This document shows positions 13,670 to 25,176 of a stretch of DNA of 36,310 nucleotides, in pieces (the stretch's first letter is position 1; the number at the start of each line of letters is the position of its first letter). Source of the stretch: Planctomycetota bacterium (GTDB lineage Bacteria > Planctomycetota > UBA1135 > GCA-002686595). The position numbers and the translations under genes were made by a program. Where the stretch lies: the NCBI GenBank assembly GCA_029259655.1, contig JAJDET010000062.1:1-36310 (forward strand), in the 5' to 3' direction. The notes under the pieces were generated by a model that made no database searches, was not told the origin of the DNA, and saw nothing but the letters and a program-made list of their open reading frames with translations.

Positions 13670-16382
13670 GGCGGCGAGACTCGACGATCTTGTAGGTCTC
13701 GATGACGTCGCCTTCCTTGATGTCGTTGTAGTCCCGGAGGAGGATGCCGCACTCGAAGCCCTCGCGGACCTCCTTGGCGTCGTCTTTCTCCCGACGGAGA
13801 CCTCCGACCGACCCCTTGTGGACGACCGCGCCGTCCCGCAGGAGGCGGATCTTGTTGTCCCGGGCAATCTTGCCGTCGAGGACGTGGCAGCCGGCGATGT
13901 TGCCGAAGCGCGAGGAGGGGAACACGCGGCGGATCTCGGCGTGGCCCGTGATCTCCTCGTTGAATTCCGGGGACAGCGACGACTCCATGCGAGCCTTGAC
14001 GTAGTCCTCCACCTCGTAGATCACGTCGAAGTTGCGGATCTCGACGTGCTGGCGCTCGGCCGCCTGGCGCGCCTTGGTGTTGACTCCGACGTGGAAGGCG
14101 ATCACGGTCGCTCCGGACGTCGCGGCCAGGTCGATGTCGCTCTCGACGACTTCGCCGACGCCGGTCAGGATCACCTTCACCTCGACCTCGTCGTGGGTGA
14201 GGGCCGAGAGCATCTGCCCCAGCACCTCGACCGAGCCCTGGACGTCGCTCCGCACGACGAGGGTGATGACCTCCCTGTCCTGCTCCCGCACCGCGTCGAG
14301 GATGTTGAGCGTGGTGACCTCGCGACGCTCGGCCAGTCCGACCATGCGCTGCTTGTGGCCGCGCTCCTGGGCCACCTCCTTGGCGCGGTCGAGCGAGTCG
14401 ACGACGTGGAAGTTGTCGCCGACGCTCGGCAGCTCGTTGAGCCCGGTGATCTCGACCGGCTTGCTGGGTCCGGCCTCCTTGATGCTCTTGCCGCGGTCGT
14501 CCGTGATGGAGCGAACCTTGCCGTAGCCCTTGCCGGCGAGGATGACGTCGCCCTGCGCGAGGCTTCCGTCCTGAACCAGGAGGTGCGCGACCTTGCCCTT
14601 GCCCGTCTGGATCTCGGCTTCGAGGACGACGCCCGACGCGGCCCCCTCGGTGTGACTGCGGAGCTCCAGCACCTCGCTCTCGAGGAAGACGCGCTCGAGG
14701 AGCTCCTCGGTGCCCAGGCCCGTGAGGCCCGAGACTTCCATCACCGCAGTCTCACCGCCCCAGTCCTCGGGCTGGAGCCCGAGGCCGGAGAGCTGAGTCT
14801 TGACGCGCTCCGTGTTCGATTCCGCCTTGTCGATCTTGTTGAGTGCGACGACGATCGGCGTCCCCGCGGCCTTCGCGTGCTGGATCGCCTCGTCGGTCTG
14901 CGGCATGACCCCGTCGTCTGCGGCGACGACGAGCACGGCGACATCGACGGCCTGCGCACCCCGGGCGCGCATCGCGGTGAAGGCCGCGTGGCCGGGGGTG
15001 TCGACGATCGTGAGCGTGTGACCGTGCTCGGTCATCACCTGGTAGGCGCCGATGTGCTGCGTGATGCCGCCGGCCTCGCCCTCCGTGATCTTCGTCTTGC
15101 GGATCGTGTCGATCAGCGTCGTCTTGCCGTGGTCGACGTGGCCCATGAAGCACACCACGGGCGGACGCGTCTCGAGGTGCGCTTCCTCGACGGCCTCGCG
15201 ACGTTGCTGGAGCTCTCCGAGGAGCTGCTCCTCCGCTTCGACCGTCTTGGAGACCTTGATCTCGACATCGAACTCGTGTCCGAGCAGGACAGCGGTGTCC
15301 TCGTCGAGGAGCGAGTTGATGTTGACTGCTCCGAAGCCGAGCTCTCTCCAGGCGACCTTCAGGAGGTCGTTGTCCTTGATGGAGAGTGTCCTCGCGAGCT
15401 TCCGGATCGTGATCGGCTCGGCGATCGTGACGTCGGACCCGGAGAGGGGCGATCCCGTCGTCTGGGGCCCGCGAGACTGCCCGGGCCGGCCTCGCCCACC
15501 GCGCGGCCCGGCGCCCGGACCGCGGCGACGGAGATATCGGCCCGCCTCGCGCTCGCGGAGCTGCGCCGCGGTCAGCGCTCCGCGCTGGCCGTGATCGCCG
15601 CGCTGGAACGCCCGTGCCCGGTCGCGCCCCATGGTCGGCTGGACGTCGGGGGCGACGTCGTCGCTGGACGACAGTCGTCGCGTATGAGGGCGCTTGACCT
15701 CGGGCGTGGTCTGGATCTTGGACAGGTCGATGAAGCCGACGACCTTGCCCTGACGACGCTTGGAGGTCGGACGGACGATGTCGTCCTCCGGCACCGGCTT
15801 GGCCTCGCCGTCGTCCTTGCTCTTGGCCGTGGGGGTGTCGCCCTCGGCGCCCGGTGCCGCTGCCTTGGCCTCGACCGCGGGAGCCTTCTCCTCGACGGTC
15901 TCTGCCGGCTCCGGTTCGGGCTCCGGCTTCGCCTCGGCGACCGGTTCCGGCTCCGGTGCGGGTTCGGGCGCAGGTGCAGGCGCAGGTCCGGCAACCGCTT
16001 TCGGTTCCGGTTCCACTTCGATCTCGGGTTCCGGATCGGCCTGGGTCGCCTCAGGGACGGGGACCTCGACTTCCGGCTCCTCGGCGACCTCCGCGGGTGC
16101 GGGCGGCTCGGGCTCCGGAGCGGGCTCCTCGACCTCGACCCGCTTCTTCAGTTTCCTCTTGATGACCAGGCCACCGAGATTCTCGCCGTCCGAGTCCGGT
16201 TGGGACTCGCCGACGATCCCGTAGGCCTCCAGGCGACCCTGGATTTCGATCAACTCGAAGTCAGTCAGCGCGGTCATGTGGCTCTTCACCTGGGAGAACC
16301 CCAGGTCTCGGAGCTTGGTGGCCAGCTCCTGGCCCGTCATGCCGTACTGCTTGGCGAGATCGTAGACGCGTGTCTTGCTCAC
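13656..16382 (-). CDS. infB: Translation initiation factor IF-2
   Basis: A 908-residue GTPase that brings fMet-tRNA to the 30S P site. In order: an N-terminal IF2_N helix bundle ([20 protein letters not shown]), a Glu/Pro/Ala-rich low-complexity linker (~85-200), an Arg/Gly-rich basic patch ([20 protein letters not shown]), a second IF2_N motif ([18 protein letters not shown]), and the G domain with [17 protein letters not shown] and NKID, followed by the beta-barrel and C-terminal domains. The GTG start at 16382 is 27 bp after the nusA stop. The last codons and the stop form one arm of the inverted repeat shared with rbfA. Confidence 0.97.
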   Translation of the reverse strand: MSKTRVYDLAKQYGMTGQELATKLRDLGFSQVKSHMTALTDFELIEIQGRLEAYGIVGESQPDSDGENLGGLVIKRKLKKRVEVEEPAPEPEPPAPAEVAEEPEVEVPVPEATQADPEPEIEVEPEPKAVAGPAPAPAPEPAPEPEPVAEAKPEPEPEPAETVEEKAPAVEAKAAAPGAEGDTPTAKSKDDGEAKPVPEDDIVRPTSKRRQGKVVGFIDLSKIQTTPEVKRPHTRRLSSSDDVAPDVQPTMGRDRARAFQRGDHGQRGALTAAQLREREAGRYLRRRGPGAGPRGGRGRPGQSRGPQTTGSPLSGSDVTIAEPITIRKLARTLSIKDNDLLKVAWRELGFGAVNINSLLDEDTAVLLGHEFDVEIKVSKTVEAEEQLLGELQQRREAVEEAHLETRPPVVCFMGHVDHGKTTLIDTIRKTKITEGEAGGITQHIGAYQVMTEHGHTLTIVDTPGHAAFTAMRARGAQAVDVAVLVVAADDGVMPQTDEAIQHAKAAGTPIVVALNKIDKAESNTERVKTQLSGLGLQPEDWGGETAVMEVSGLTGLGTEELLERVFLESEVLELRSHTEGAASGVVLEAEIQTGKGKVAHLLVQDGSLAQGDVILAGKGYGKVRSITDDRGKSIKEAGPSKPVEITGLNELPSVGDNFHVVDSLDRAKEVAQERGHKQRMVGLAERREVTTLNILDAVREQDREVITLVVRSDVQGSVEVLGQMLSALTHDEVEVKVILTGVGEVVESDIDLAATSGATVIAFHVGVNTKARQAAERQHVEIRNFDVIYEVEDYVKARMESSLSPEFNEEITGHAEIRRVFPSSRFGNIAGCHVLDGKIARDNKIRLLRDGAVVHKGSVGGLRREKDDAKEVREGFECGILLRDYNDIKEGDVIETYKIVESRRLLEI

Positions 16383-16409
16383 AGGGCTCTCGGCTTCCTC
16401 GTTCGGCGC

Positions 16410-17576
16410 TCAGCTCTCGGACCGCGCTTCGGCCGCGGGCGACTCTTCCACGATCTCGGCATTACCGGAGACCGGCTTGTCGTCGTCCGCATCTCCCTCG
16501 TCGGTGGTGTCACCACCGTCTGCAGCAGGCCCGCTCGGGGACGAAGGCTCGTCGGACGGCGAAGGCCCATCCGAGGGCGGCGAATCGTCCTCCGCCGGCG
16601 GGAACTCGTCGGCGAGCTCGTCCGCTTCGAATTCGGCGCGGGTCTTGATGTCGATGTCCCAGCCGCACAGGCGGCTCGCGAGTCGGACGTTCTGGCCCTT
16701 CTTGCCGATGGCGAGTGACTGCTGGTCCTCGTCCACGATGACGACCACCGCATGGGCGTCCACGTCGGCGTAGATGTTGTCCAGGTGGATCGTCGCCGGC
16801 TTCAGGCCGTTCATGATCAGGGTCTCGAGCGAATCGCTCCAGCGGATGATGTCGATCCGCTCTCCGCGAAGCTCGTCGATGACCGCCTTGATTCGCGAGC
16901 CCCGAACGCCCACGCAGGCCCCGATGCAGTCGATCTTCGGGTCCTGGGAGATGACCGCCATCTTCGTGCGGTAGCCGGGCTCGCGCACGACGCGCTTGAT
17001 CTCGATGATCCCGTCGGCGATCTCGGGGACCTCGAGCTCGAACAGCCGTCGGACGAGGTCGGGGTGCGCGCGGCTGACGATGATCCGCACGCGCGGTCCG
17101 TCCTTGCTCACCTCGAGCACGATCGCCCGGATGCGGTCGCCGGGCGAGAACGTCTCGCCGCGCACGCGCTCCTCGCGGGGGAGGTAGGCCTCCGTGCGAC
17201 CGAGGTTCACGATCAGGTTGTCGCCGTCGAAGCGCTGGACGGTCCCGTTGACGAGTCGTCCGACGCGCGTCTCGAAGTCGTCGTAGATGACGTCGCGTTC
17301 CGCCTCGCGGAACCTCTGCATCATCACCTGCTTGAACGCTTGCGCTGCGATGCGGCCGAGCTGCGCGAGGTCGATCTCGTACTCGCCCTCGTCGTCCTCG
17401 ATCGAGACGTCGCAGCTCTGTCGGTCGATCTGGACGATCAGGTCGTCACCGGCACCGATGCGTTTGCGAATGGCAGCGGCGATCGCCTGTTCCAACGCCT
17501 CGAAGATCACCTCTTTCGAGATGTCCTTTTCCCGGTGGATGACGTCGATCATCCGCTGGATATCTTCGTTCTTCAT
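16410..17576 (-). CDS. nusA: Transcription elongation/termination factor NusA
   Basis: A 388-residue protein with the NusA N-terminal domain (KDISKEVIFEALEQAIAAA), an S1 domain (VGRLVNGTVQRFDGDNLIV), and KH1/KH2 (VISQDPKIDCIGACVGVRG; DEDQQSLAIGKKGQNVRLA). The C-terminus is a Ser/Pro/Asp/Glu-rich disordered tail without the acidic repeats of enterobacterial NusA. It binds RNA polymerase and modulates pausing, termination and antitermination. infB follows directly. The usual upstream partner rimP is absent; the neighbour instead is a divergent sigma-54 activator. Confidence 0.97.
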   Translation of the reverse strand: MKNEDIQRMIDVIHREKDISKEVIFEALEQAIAAAIRKRIGAGDDLIVQIDRQSCDVSIEDDEGEYEIDLAQLGRIAAQAFKQVMMQRFREAERDVIYDDFETRVGRLVNGTVQRFDGDNLIVNLGRTEAYLPREERVRGETFSPGDRIRAIVLEVSKDGPRVRIIVSRAHPDLVRRLFELEVPEIADGIIEIKRVVREPGYRTKMAVISQDPKIDCIGACVGVRGSRIKAVIDELRGERIDIIRWSDSLETLIMNGLKPATIHLDNIYADVDAHAVVVIVDEDQQSLAIGKKGQNVRLASRLCGWDIDIKTRAEFEADELADEFPPAEDDSPPSDGPSPSDEPSSPSGPAADGGDTTDEGDADDDKPVSGNAEIVEESPAAEARSES

Positions 17577-17621
17577 CGAGGTCGTTGGGTCGGGGAGCTG
17601 GGATGGGGGCGCACGCCGCCC

Positions 17622-17647
17622 TGCGCCGGACCGTCAGGTCCGACGCA
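17622..17647 (-). other. Hairpin in the leader of nusA
   Basis: TGCGcCGGACC-gtca-GGTCCGaCGCA: a 6-bp perfect inner stem, one mismatch and a 4-bp outer stem. It lies 46-71 bp upstream of the nusA start in the 257-bp gap shared with the divergent sigma-54 activator. No T-run follows on either strand. It may be a leader structure of the nusA mRNA; nothing else in the gap (no clear promoter, no tRNA) could be supported. Confidence 0.35.
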
Positions 17648-17833
17648 ACGTGGCGCGTCACCGCTTCAAGTCGCGATCAGGGAGCGGTTTAGCCCGACTC
17701 CCCAGCACCCGTGGCGTCATGAGCAAGCCACCATTAAAGACCAAACACGGAGTGAGATCCAGGGGGGAGCCCGCTCCGCACGCCCTTCGTCAACGGCCGC
17801 TCTCGTGCATGCTAGGGTCCTCCGAGATTGGCG

Positions 17834-18816
<983 letters not shown>

Positions 18817-18820
<4 letters not shown>

Positions 18821-21180
18821 GCACGGCGATCCTGTTCCTCGCGGTCCTCTGCGGCCCCCCCGTCGCGCTCGAAGATCCGTCCGGGGAGGCCCGGGCCGCC
18901 CTGGAGGGCTTCGTCGAGGTCGGAGTCCAGGAACGCCGCGAGCGCGCCAGGCTCGTTCGCCACCAGGGCGAGGCCGAGTGCGTCGACGGCGTCCGCGGGA
19001 TCCTCGCCCGCGACGGCGAGCCCGACGCCGAGGTGCGGCTCGTCTTCGCGGAGTTCCTGGCGCGCGCCGACCTGGGGGACGCGCGCGCCGCCGAGCGGGC
19101 GCGGGCTCTGGAGGGCCTCGCCGCAGGCGATCCGGCTCCGGCCGTCGTGGCGGCATCGGTCGAGGGACTGGCCTCGATGCGGCACCCCGAGGCGGGGCTG
19201 GCCCTCGATCGCCTCGTCGACGAGCTCGCCCGTCCCGTTCTCGGCGAGGTCGTCGCGGCCCTCGTCAACACGGCGCGCGGCCGCGAGGCGATCGTGCGTC
19301 GCGTGCGCGAGTTCGCGGAAGGCACTTCGCGGCCGACCCCGGACGTCCTGGGGCGGCTCTTGTCGGTCTACGGGCGAGCCATCGTCGATCGACCGGGGGG
19401 CGGCGAGCGCGTGCGCGACGTCGCCCCGCTCCTGGCCGGGGTCCGGCACGAGAACGACTCCGTGCGCGTCGGTGCGCTCCTGGGGCTCGAGAGCCTCATC
19501 TCCCGCTGCACCCAGCTCCTCGAGTTCGATCGCTGCTCGCGCGTCCTCTCCGCGCTGGAGGAGGCCGGCTGGGTCTCCGGCGACCTCGACTACCGGCGTG
19601 CGCTCGTCGCGTTGCGCTTCACGGCGGATCCCGGCGCAGCCATCGAGCCCGCGCGGAGACTGTTGCCCCGCGCGGAGGACGTGCGCGATCGCGGCGAACG
19701 CCTGAAGCGCTTCTACGGCACGTACCTGGAGGGCATCGCCCACGCCGGCGCGGGCAACCCGGAGCGCTCGGGTCCGCTCCTGTCGGCGGCGAGCGACACG
19801 CTCGCGGAGCTCGCCCGCGACCGCCGCGATCTCGAGCCCCTGCCGGGCGAGCCCTCCGAGCTCCGCCTCCGTCAGGCCGTCGACAACGCGCGGCACCTGG
19901 CCATGGTCGATCTGCAGCGAGCCGTTGCGCTCCTGCTCGCCGGCCGGCTCGCGGCCGACGAGGAGGTCCTCGGCCTCCTGCGCGCTGCCCACGTGCGACT
20001 GCTCGAGGCCCAGATCCTCGCCGAGCGCTGGGGAGTCCCGATCGGCTGCGGTATCGACGCGATCCTCGATCACGACCTCGGGCCGCGGCCGCTGCTCTAC
20101 GAGAACACGGCCAATCCGAACCTCTCTCGCGAGCGCGGGATCGAGCTCCTCGAATCCGTCGGCCGCGGGTGGGCGAGCCTCGCGCCGACCGAGATGCCGG
20201 GGTTCGAGCCGCTCCAGGACATCGATCCCGCCCTGGCCGATCCGCTGCGCGACGACGAGCGCTTCAGACTGCTCCTCGAGCTGGAGTCCGCCCGGATTCA
20301 ACGCCTCCTCGAGGAGGCTCTCGGCCCGGGGGGAGACGTGCAGCTCGGGTTCCGGGTGCGCCAGATCGCGGACCAGAAGCTGCGCAAGGCCCGGGACGCG
20401 GTCGATGCCGGCGCCGACCGAGCCGAGGCCTTCCGGTTCCTGCTCGAGCGACGCGCCCCCTCGCGCCTCGCGTTGTGGCTCGCGCGGGACCTCCGGCTGG
20501 AGGCGCGCGCGGTGGAGTCACGGGCGTACTCGGAGCGGATGCTCGAGGACCTCGACGCCTCGGGGTTGGGCGATCCCTGGCTCGAGGCGGACATCGGCAT
20601 GGTGCTGGCGTCGAGTTACACGGAAGAGGACCGGCCCGCGGAGGCCGAGGCCGTGCTCCTCGGCGTCCTCGACGACCTCGAGTCGCTCGTGCGGCAGCTC
20701 GAGGTGAGGCGCAATCGCGCCCGCGAGTCCGGCGACGACTCCGGCGCGACTCTGGCCGCCTCGCAGATCCGCCAGACCGAGCTCAGGATCGCCGACTGCC
20801 TGGTCAGTCTGGCCGTCAACGCGAACGTGCGCATGAACGAGCAGGAGAAGGCCCTGGCCTACTTCGAGCGAGCCTTCGAGCTCGACCAGCGCGACTTCAT
20901 GCGCGGCCTCCTGGCCTGCTACCGGGCCCGGTCCGGCCGCTTCGAGGAGGCCCGCGCCGAGCTGCGCGAGGTCGCCCCGGCACCGTCGCTCTACTACAAC
21001 ATGGCCTGCACCTTCGCCCTGCTCTCCGAGCCCGAGCTGGCGCTCGAGTTCCTCCGCCGCGACTTCGAGGAGAACCTGCAGAGCCGAGGGGCGCTCGCGC
21101 GCCAGAAGGACTGGGCTCGGGGCGATCCGGTTCTCGCGAACCTCCGAGACGATCCGCGCTTCGTGGCGTTGGTGGAGTAG
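18817..21180 (+). CDS. Secreted HEAT/TPR-repeat protein of unknown function
   Basis: A 787-residue protein with a short signal peptide ([18 protein letters not shown]). The first half has HEAT-like helical pairs (for example [23 protein letters not shown]). The second half has TPR-like repeats ([22 protein letters not shown]), ending with the TPR-end-of-group-like [20 protein letters not shown] and [18 protein letters not shown]. Such all-helical solenoids act as protein-protein scaffolds in the periplasm or at the membrane. It overlaps the sigma-54 activator by 4 bases, which argues for a shared function, but no catalytic residue or partner is recognisable. I do not assign a function. Confidence 0.7.
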
Positions 21181-21229
21181 GCCTTCTTCCGGATCGTGCA
21201 CGGGCTCGGGCCCGGGCACGTTCGGCGCG

Positions 21230-21235
21230 TACAAT
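21230..21235 (+). promoter_or_regulatory. -10 element immediately upstream of rlmI
   Basis: TACAAT matches the -10 consensus at 5 of 6 positions and ends 9 nt before the rlmI ATG, so transcription would start at or within a few bases of the start codon (leaderless mRNA). No -35 is evident. It separates the sigma-54/HEAT pair from the rlmI operon. Confidence 0.45.
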
Positions 21236-21244
21236 CCCGCGCCT

Positions 21245-22432
21245 ATGGGCAAGATCGTCCTCACCGGCAAGGGCCGACGCTGGGTGGAGCGCGGGCATCC
21301 CTGGGTCTACCTCGACGACGTCGCCGACGGCGGGGGAGACGCGGGGGAGCTGCTCCCCGTGCACGCTCCGGACCAGCGCGTCCTCGGGTGGGGGCTGTTC
21401 AGCACGCACTCGCGGATCGCAGTGCGGCTCGTCACGCGCTCGACCGACCAGCCCGACCGCGCGTTCTGGCTCGACAAGGTCGAGCGCGCCGTTCGCTTCC
21501 GCGAGCGCATCGGATACATGGAGCCCGAGGGGGCCTGCCGGCTGCTCGCGGGAGACGCCGACGGTTTGCCGGGCTTCATCGTCGATCGCTACGCCGACCT
21601 GCTCGTCGTGCAGAGCGGGTGTCAGGCCTCCGATCGGATGCGGGACTTCCTGCTCGAGCTCGTGCGGGAGGTCATCCCCGTCCCCGTCGGCGGAGTTCTC
21701 GACCGCTCCGACACCGGCGTGCGGAAGCTCGAGAACCTCGAGAAGCGGGTCGAGTGGCTCGACGGCGAGCGACGCGAACGCGTGCTCGTGAAGGAAGACG
21801 GGCTCGTCTACGACGTCGAGCCCGAGGGCGGTCACAAGACCGGGCACTACCTCGACCAGCGCGAGAACCGCATCCGCGCCGCAAAGCTCGCGGGGGGGCG
21901 CCGCGTGCTGGACGCCTTCGCGTACGACGGTCTGTTCGGCATTCGCGCCGCGCTCGCCGGGGCCGAGGAGGTCCTGTGCCTCGAGCAGTCCGGGCCGGCG
22001 CTCGAGCGCCTGGCGCACAACGCGAAGCTCAACGGCGTGGAGGACAAGGTCAAGGGAGAGCGGACGGACGCCATGGCCGACCTGCGCCGCCGGTCCCGCG
22101 AGGGCGAGCGTTTCGGGCTCGTCTGCGTCGATCCCCCCGCCTTCGCCCGCAACAAGCGCGAGGCCGAGGGAGCCGCGCGCGGCTACCACGAGCTCAACTT
22201 GCGCGCCATCGGCCTGGTCGAGGAGGAGGGGTCGCTCGTCACCTCGTCGTGCTCCCACGCCGTCCGCCGCGAGGACTTCCTCGGTTTCCTGGCCGAGGCG
22301 GCCTGGGATGCGGGGCGCCGCGTGTGGCTCTCCTCGGTGCACGGCGCCTCGCCCGATCACCCGCACCGCCTCGACCTCCCGGAGACCTCCTATCTGAAGT
22401 GCGCGGTCGCGCGCATCGGCGCCTCCCTCTGA
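21245..22432 (+). CDS. rlmI: Class I SAM-dependent rRNA cytosine-C5 methyltransferase, RlmI family
   Basis: A 395-residue protein of the COG1092 family that methylates 23S rRNA (m5C1962 in E. coli). The N-terminal PUA domain begins [18 protein letters not shown]; it is followed by [14 protein letters not shown], the linker [12 protein letters not shown], the SAM-binding [17 protein letters not shown], the catalytic-loop motif [12 protein letters not shown] and SSCSHAV with the second Cys. Length and motif order fit the family well. It appears to head a + strand run with thiS, thiG, a CPBP protease and gamma carbonic anhydrase. The specific rRNA position is assumed by homology. Confidence 0.9.
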   Translation: MGKIVLTGKGRRWVERGHPWVYLDDVADGGGDAGELLPVHAPDQRVLGWGLFSTHSRIAVRLVTRSTDQPDRAFWLDKVERAVRFRERIGYMEPEGACRLLAGDADGLPGFIVDRYADLLVVQSGCQASDRMRDFLLELVREVIPVPVGGVLDRSDTGVRKLENLEKRVEWLDGERRERVLVKEDGLVYDVEPEGGHKTGHYLDQRENRIRAAKLAGGRRVLDAFAYDGLFGIRAALAGAEEVLCLEQSGPALERLAHNAKLNGVEDKVKGERTDAMADLRRRSREGERFGLVCVDPPAFARNKREAEGAARGYHELNLRAIGLVEEEGSLVTSSCSHAVRREDFLGFLAEAAWDAGRRVWLSSVHGASPDHPHRLDLPETSYLKCAVARIGASL

Positions 22433-22481
22433 AGCACGGGGCCGGGATCGGTTACCCTCCCCGTCCGCGACGGTGATGGGC

Positions 22482-22682
22482 ATGCAGGTTCAGGTCAACG
22501 GAAAGGCGCGCGAGGTGCAGGAGGGGCTGTCGATCCGGGAGCTCCTGGCCGAGCTCGCGTTCCCCGCCGACCGCGTGGCCGTCGAGCGGAACCGCGAGCT
22601 CGTGGCCCGTACGGCCCACGCGGACACAGAGGTCGAGGACGGGGACAAGATCGAGATCGTCACCCTGGTCGGCGGGGGCTGA
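22482..22682 (+). CDS. thiS: Sulfur carrier protein ThiS
   Basis: A 66-residue ubiquitin-like protein starting [12 protein letters not shown] and ending in the diglycine tail VTLVGGG, whose terminal Gly is adenylated and thiocarboxylated to deliver sulfur for thiazole formation. The internal motif [11 protein letters not shown] is typical of the family. Upstream in-frame GTG 22473 and ATG 22476 would add 2-3 residues; the ATG at 22482 gives the usual N-terminus. thiG follows 5 bp after the stop, the classic thiS-thiG pairing. Confidence 0.92.
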   Translation: MQVQVNGKAREVQEGLSIRELLAELAFPADRVAVERNRELVARTAHADTEVEDGDKIEIVTLVGGG

Positions 22683-22687
22683 GCACC

Positions 22688-23494
22688 ATGAACATCGAAG
22701 ATCCGCCGGACGAGCCTCTGCGTCTCTCCGACCTCTCGTTCGAGTCGCGCCTCTTCGTCGGAACCGGCAAGTACGCGACGTTCGAGGAGATGCGTGACGC
22801 CCTCGCGCTCTCGGGCACGCAGTGCGTGACGGTCGCGATCCGCCGGGCGAACCTCGATCCCGAGAAGGGCGAATCGATCCTCGATTGGATCGATCGCGAC
22901 CGGTACGTGATCCTGCCGAACACCGCGGGGTGTTTCGATGCCGAGTCCGCGGTGCGGACCGCACGCCTCGCGCGCGAGCTACTGGACACGACGCTGGTGA
23001 AGCTCGAGGTCCTGGGCGACCCGAAGACCCTGCTCCCCGATCCCGTCGGGACCCTCGAGGCGACGCGCACGCTCGTGGACGAGGGTTTCCGCGTCCTCGT
23101 CTACACCTCCGACGATCCGCGCCTCGCCGTGCGGCTGGAGGAAGCCGGCGCCGAGAGCGTCATGCCGGCCGGCTCTCCGATCGGCTCGGGCCAGGGGATC
23201 CTGAATCCCAACAACATCCGGATCCTGCGTGAGCTCCTCTCGGTGCCGATGATCGTCGATGCCGGGGTCGGGACGGCGAGCGACGTCGCGATCGCGATGG
23301 AGCTCGGCGCCGACGGCGTGCTCCTGAACACAGGCATCGCCGGCGCCCGCGATCCGCTGCGCATGGCGGTCGCCATGCGCGATGGGTGCCGGGCGGGGCG
23401 CGCCGCCTTCCTCGCCGGGCGGATCGAGAAGCGGCTCTACGCGAACGCGTCCTCTCCGGTCGAGGGCCGGATCGAGGGAGCCTCCAGCGAGTGA
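22688..23494 (+). CDS. thiG: Thiazole synthase ThiG
   Basis: A 268-residue TIM-barrel enzyme that condenses 1-deoxy-D-xylulose 5-phosphate, dehydroglycine and ThiS thiocarboxylate to the thiazole phosphate of thiamine. Visible signatures: [16 protein letters not shown] at the N-terminus, [34 protein letters not shown] with the Schiff-base Lys, [16 protein letters not shown] and the phosphate loop [20 protein letters not shown]. It is slightly longer than usual because of an N-terminal extension. Its stop overlaps the CPBP GTG start as GTGA. No glycine oxidase (thiO), thiH or thiE is in the window. Confidence 0.96.
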   Translation: MNIEDPPDEPLRLSDLSFESRLFVGTGKYATFEEMRDALALSGTQCVTVAIRRANLDPEKGESILDWIDRDRYVILPNTAGCFDAESAVRTARLARELLDTTLVKLEVLGDPKTLLPDPVGTLEATRTLVDEGFRVLVYTSDDPRLAVRLEEAGAESVMPAGSPIGSGQGILNPNNIRILRELLSVPMIVDAGVGTASDVAIAMELGADGVLLNTGIAGARDPLRMAVAMRDGCRAGRAAFLAGRIEKRLYANASSPVEGRIEGASSE

Positions 23495-24297
23495 ACGTCC
23501 CCGAGCTCCGAAGCGTGGAAGACGGCCTCTTCCTGCTCGCGGCCGGGGTGGCGCTCGCTCCGATCGGCATTCACCTCGCTCACCGCGCGGCGCCCGGGCG
23601 GCGCGTCTTCTTCGCGCGCTGGGGCTTCCGGCACGCCGCCATGGTCTTGGCCGTCGCTCTGGTCGCGATGTTTCTCGCCGGAACCGTCGCTCACTACGCG
23701 GTGGGGGAGCGCGAGCTCCTGCCCCTGCTCTATCTGGGAGAGTCCGCGAAGCTCGCCGCCGTCGGCGCGGCACTCCTCGTCGCTCGCGCGTGCGAGCCCG
23801 GGGCGTTCGCCGCGCTCGGCTTCCGGCGCGGAGGGAACGGTCGCGCCCTCCTGTGCGGCGCGGTCTCCTTCGTGTTCTTCCTGCCGCTCGTGCACGGTGC
23901 GGATCAGGTCTGGCCCTTCGTCTACGAGCTCTTCGGGGGCGCCTGGGAGGAGCAAGAGGTGATCACCATGTTCGCCTCGCTGCAGGGCATGGAGCTCGTG
24001 CAGGCGATCCTGCTCGCGGTCCTCGTTGCGCCGCTCCTCGAGGAGCTCCTGTTCCGCGGGTTCCTCCAGCCGCTCCTGGTCCAGAACCTCTCGGACCGGG
24101 GAGGAATCGTCCTCACGTCGCTCCTCTTCGCCCTCCTGCACGGCTGGAGCGCCTTCCTTCCCATCTTCGTCTTGAGCCTCGTCATAGGGGGTGTGATGCT
24201 GCGCACGCAGCGAATAGCCGCCGCGTGGCTCGTGCACGCCCTCAACAACGCGATCACGATCGCCGTCTTGGTCCTGGCGGAAGGAACCGGAGCATGA
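23491..24297 (+). CDS. CPBP-family intramembrane metalloprotease (CAAX/Abi type)
   Basis: A 268-residue polytopic membrane protein with about seven to eight hydrophobic helices. It has the three CPBP motifs: the glutamates and Arg of [11 protein letters not shown], the His of [11 protein letters not shown], and HALNNA near the C-terminus, which together form the intramembrane glutamic/metalloprotease site. Bacterial members process or protect small peptides, but the substrate here is unknown. The GTG start overlaps the thiG stop and its own stop overlaps the next ATG, so it is translated as part of this operon. A link to thiamine metabolism is not evident from sequence. Confidence 0.82.
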   Translation: MNVPELRSVEDGLFLLAAGVALAPIGIHLAHRAAPGRRVFFARWGFRHAAMVLAVALVAMFLAGTVAHYAVGERELLPLLYLGESAKLAAVGAALLVARACEPGAFAALGFRRGGNGRALLCGAVSFVFFLPLVHGADQVWPFVYELFGGAWEEQEVITMFASLQGMELVQAILLAVLVAPLLEELLFRGFLQPLLVQNLSDRGGIVLTSLLFALLHGWSAFLPIFVLSLVIGGVMLRTQRIAAAWLVHALNNAITIAVLVLAEGTGA

Positions 24298-24800
24298 CTC
24301 GTTTTCCGATGACCGGACTCCTCGAGCCGATCGAGGGGGGAGCCTTTCGGGCCGTCGACGCCGTGGTGACGGGGGACGTCACGCTCGGCGAGGACGTGGG
24401 CATCTGGTTCGGTTGCGTCCTGCGCGGCGACGACGCGCCGCTCGTGGTCGGTCGCAGGACGAACGTCCAGGACCTGACGATGGTCCATGCCGACCCGGGC
24501 GTGCCGAACCGGATCGGCGAGGAGGTCACGATCGGCCACCGCTGCGTCCTGCACGGAGCGACCGTGGGAGACAGGTCCCTGATCGGCATGGGCGCGATCC
24601 TGCTCTCGGGCTCGAGCGTGGGCGCGGAGGCCATCGTCGGGGCCGGCGCCGTGGTGCGCGAGGGCTTCGAGGTTCCCCCGCGGACCCTGGCCCTCGGGAT
24701 CCCGGCCAAGGTCGTTCGCGATCTCCGGGACGACGAGGTCCGCTCGATCCTCGAGAGCGCCGCGGGGTACGTGGAGAAGATCCGCCAGTACCTGGCCTGA
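24294..24800 (+). CDS. Gamma-class carbonic anhydrase family protein
   Basis: A 168-residue left-handed beta-helix (hexapeptide-repeat) protein. The three zinc-ligand histidines of the gamma carbonic anhydrase family are present: H65 in MVHADPG, and H82 and H87 in TIGHRCVLHGA, with RGDDAPLVVGRRTNVQD before them. Trimers of this fold bind metal at subunit interfaces; many members (YrdA/CaiE-like) have no proven carbonic anhydrase activity, so hydration of CO2 is likely but not certain. The start ATG overlaps the CPBP stop as ATGA. A short C-terminal helix (YVEKIRQYL) closes the fold. Confidence 0.88.
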   Translation: MTRFPMTGLLEPIEGGAFRAVDAVVTGDVTLGEDVGIWFGCVLRGDDAPLVVGRRTNVQDLTMVHADPGVPNRIGEEVTIGHRCVLHGATVGDRSLIGMGAILLSGSSVGAEAIVGAGAVVREGFEVPPRTLALGIPAKVVRDLRDDEVRSILESAAGYVEKIRQYLA

Positions 24801-25176
24801 CCCCCTCGCGCGGGATCTTGAGCGATTCCGGCTCGTTTCGACGAGCGACTTAGGGCGTCCGGAACCCCTTTCGCGAGAGCGCAACCCCCTGGATTCACTC
24901 GGTTTGGGGCGGGTCGGGGTGTTCGCGGACGAGGCCCTTCCCGCGTAACCGCGCGCGACCCGAGCGCGTCTCCGAGGCACCCACTCCTTGCTGCGAGGGC
25001 GGGGTAGGCTCGATTGGAGGGCCTGCCCGGTGGGGGCTGGGCGGCCTTCCGGAGCCAGGAACGCGCTTTCTTCCCGAAATCGGGAAACCAGAGGTGGTCC
25101 AGGCTCCTCTACCACCCTGAGGGGCTCTCCGTCGGCCGCAACGACGGGTGCTCCCGGCACCGAGATCCGCAACCTG
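24801..25176 (+). other. 376-bp gap between the thiS-thiG operon and the FG-GAP lipoprotein gene
   Basis: No gene is supported here. The left end holds a hairpin GCTCGT-TTCG-ACGAGC (24831-24846, a UUCG-type tetraloop) 30 bp after the upstream stop, a candidate terminator without a T-run. The right end holds four closely spaced stem-loops before the ATG. I found no convincing promoter. Confidence 0.5.
25071..25161 (+). other. Row of four stem-loops in the leader of the FG-GAP lipoprotein gene
   Basis: Stem-loops: TTCCCG/CGGGAA with AAAT loop (25071-25086); GGTGGT/ACCACC (25093-25116); CCGTCG/CGACGG (25129-25147); GGTGC/GCACC (25147-25161, sharing one base with the previous stem). They end 15 nt before the start codon, which lacks a good Shine-Dalgarno. 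They match no riboswitch family I can recognise, and GC-rich DNA yields hairpins easily. Confidence 0.35.

Noticed and set aside
13512..16718. 1068-residue open frame on the plus strand opposite infB
   Set aside because: Exactly antisense to infB and rbfA leader; composition follows from the GC-rich codons of infB, with no recognisable domain.
17655..17720. tRNA-like stretch in the nusA upstream gap
   Set aside because: No T-loop TTCGA signature, no cloverleaf and no CCA-compatible end.
20897..22483. Minus-strand open frame opposite rlmI
   Set aside because: Antisense to a well-recognised methyltransferase, with no domain of its own.
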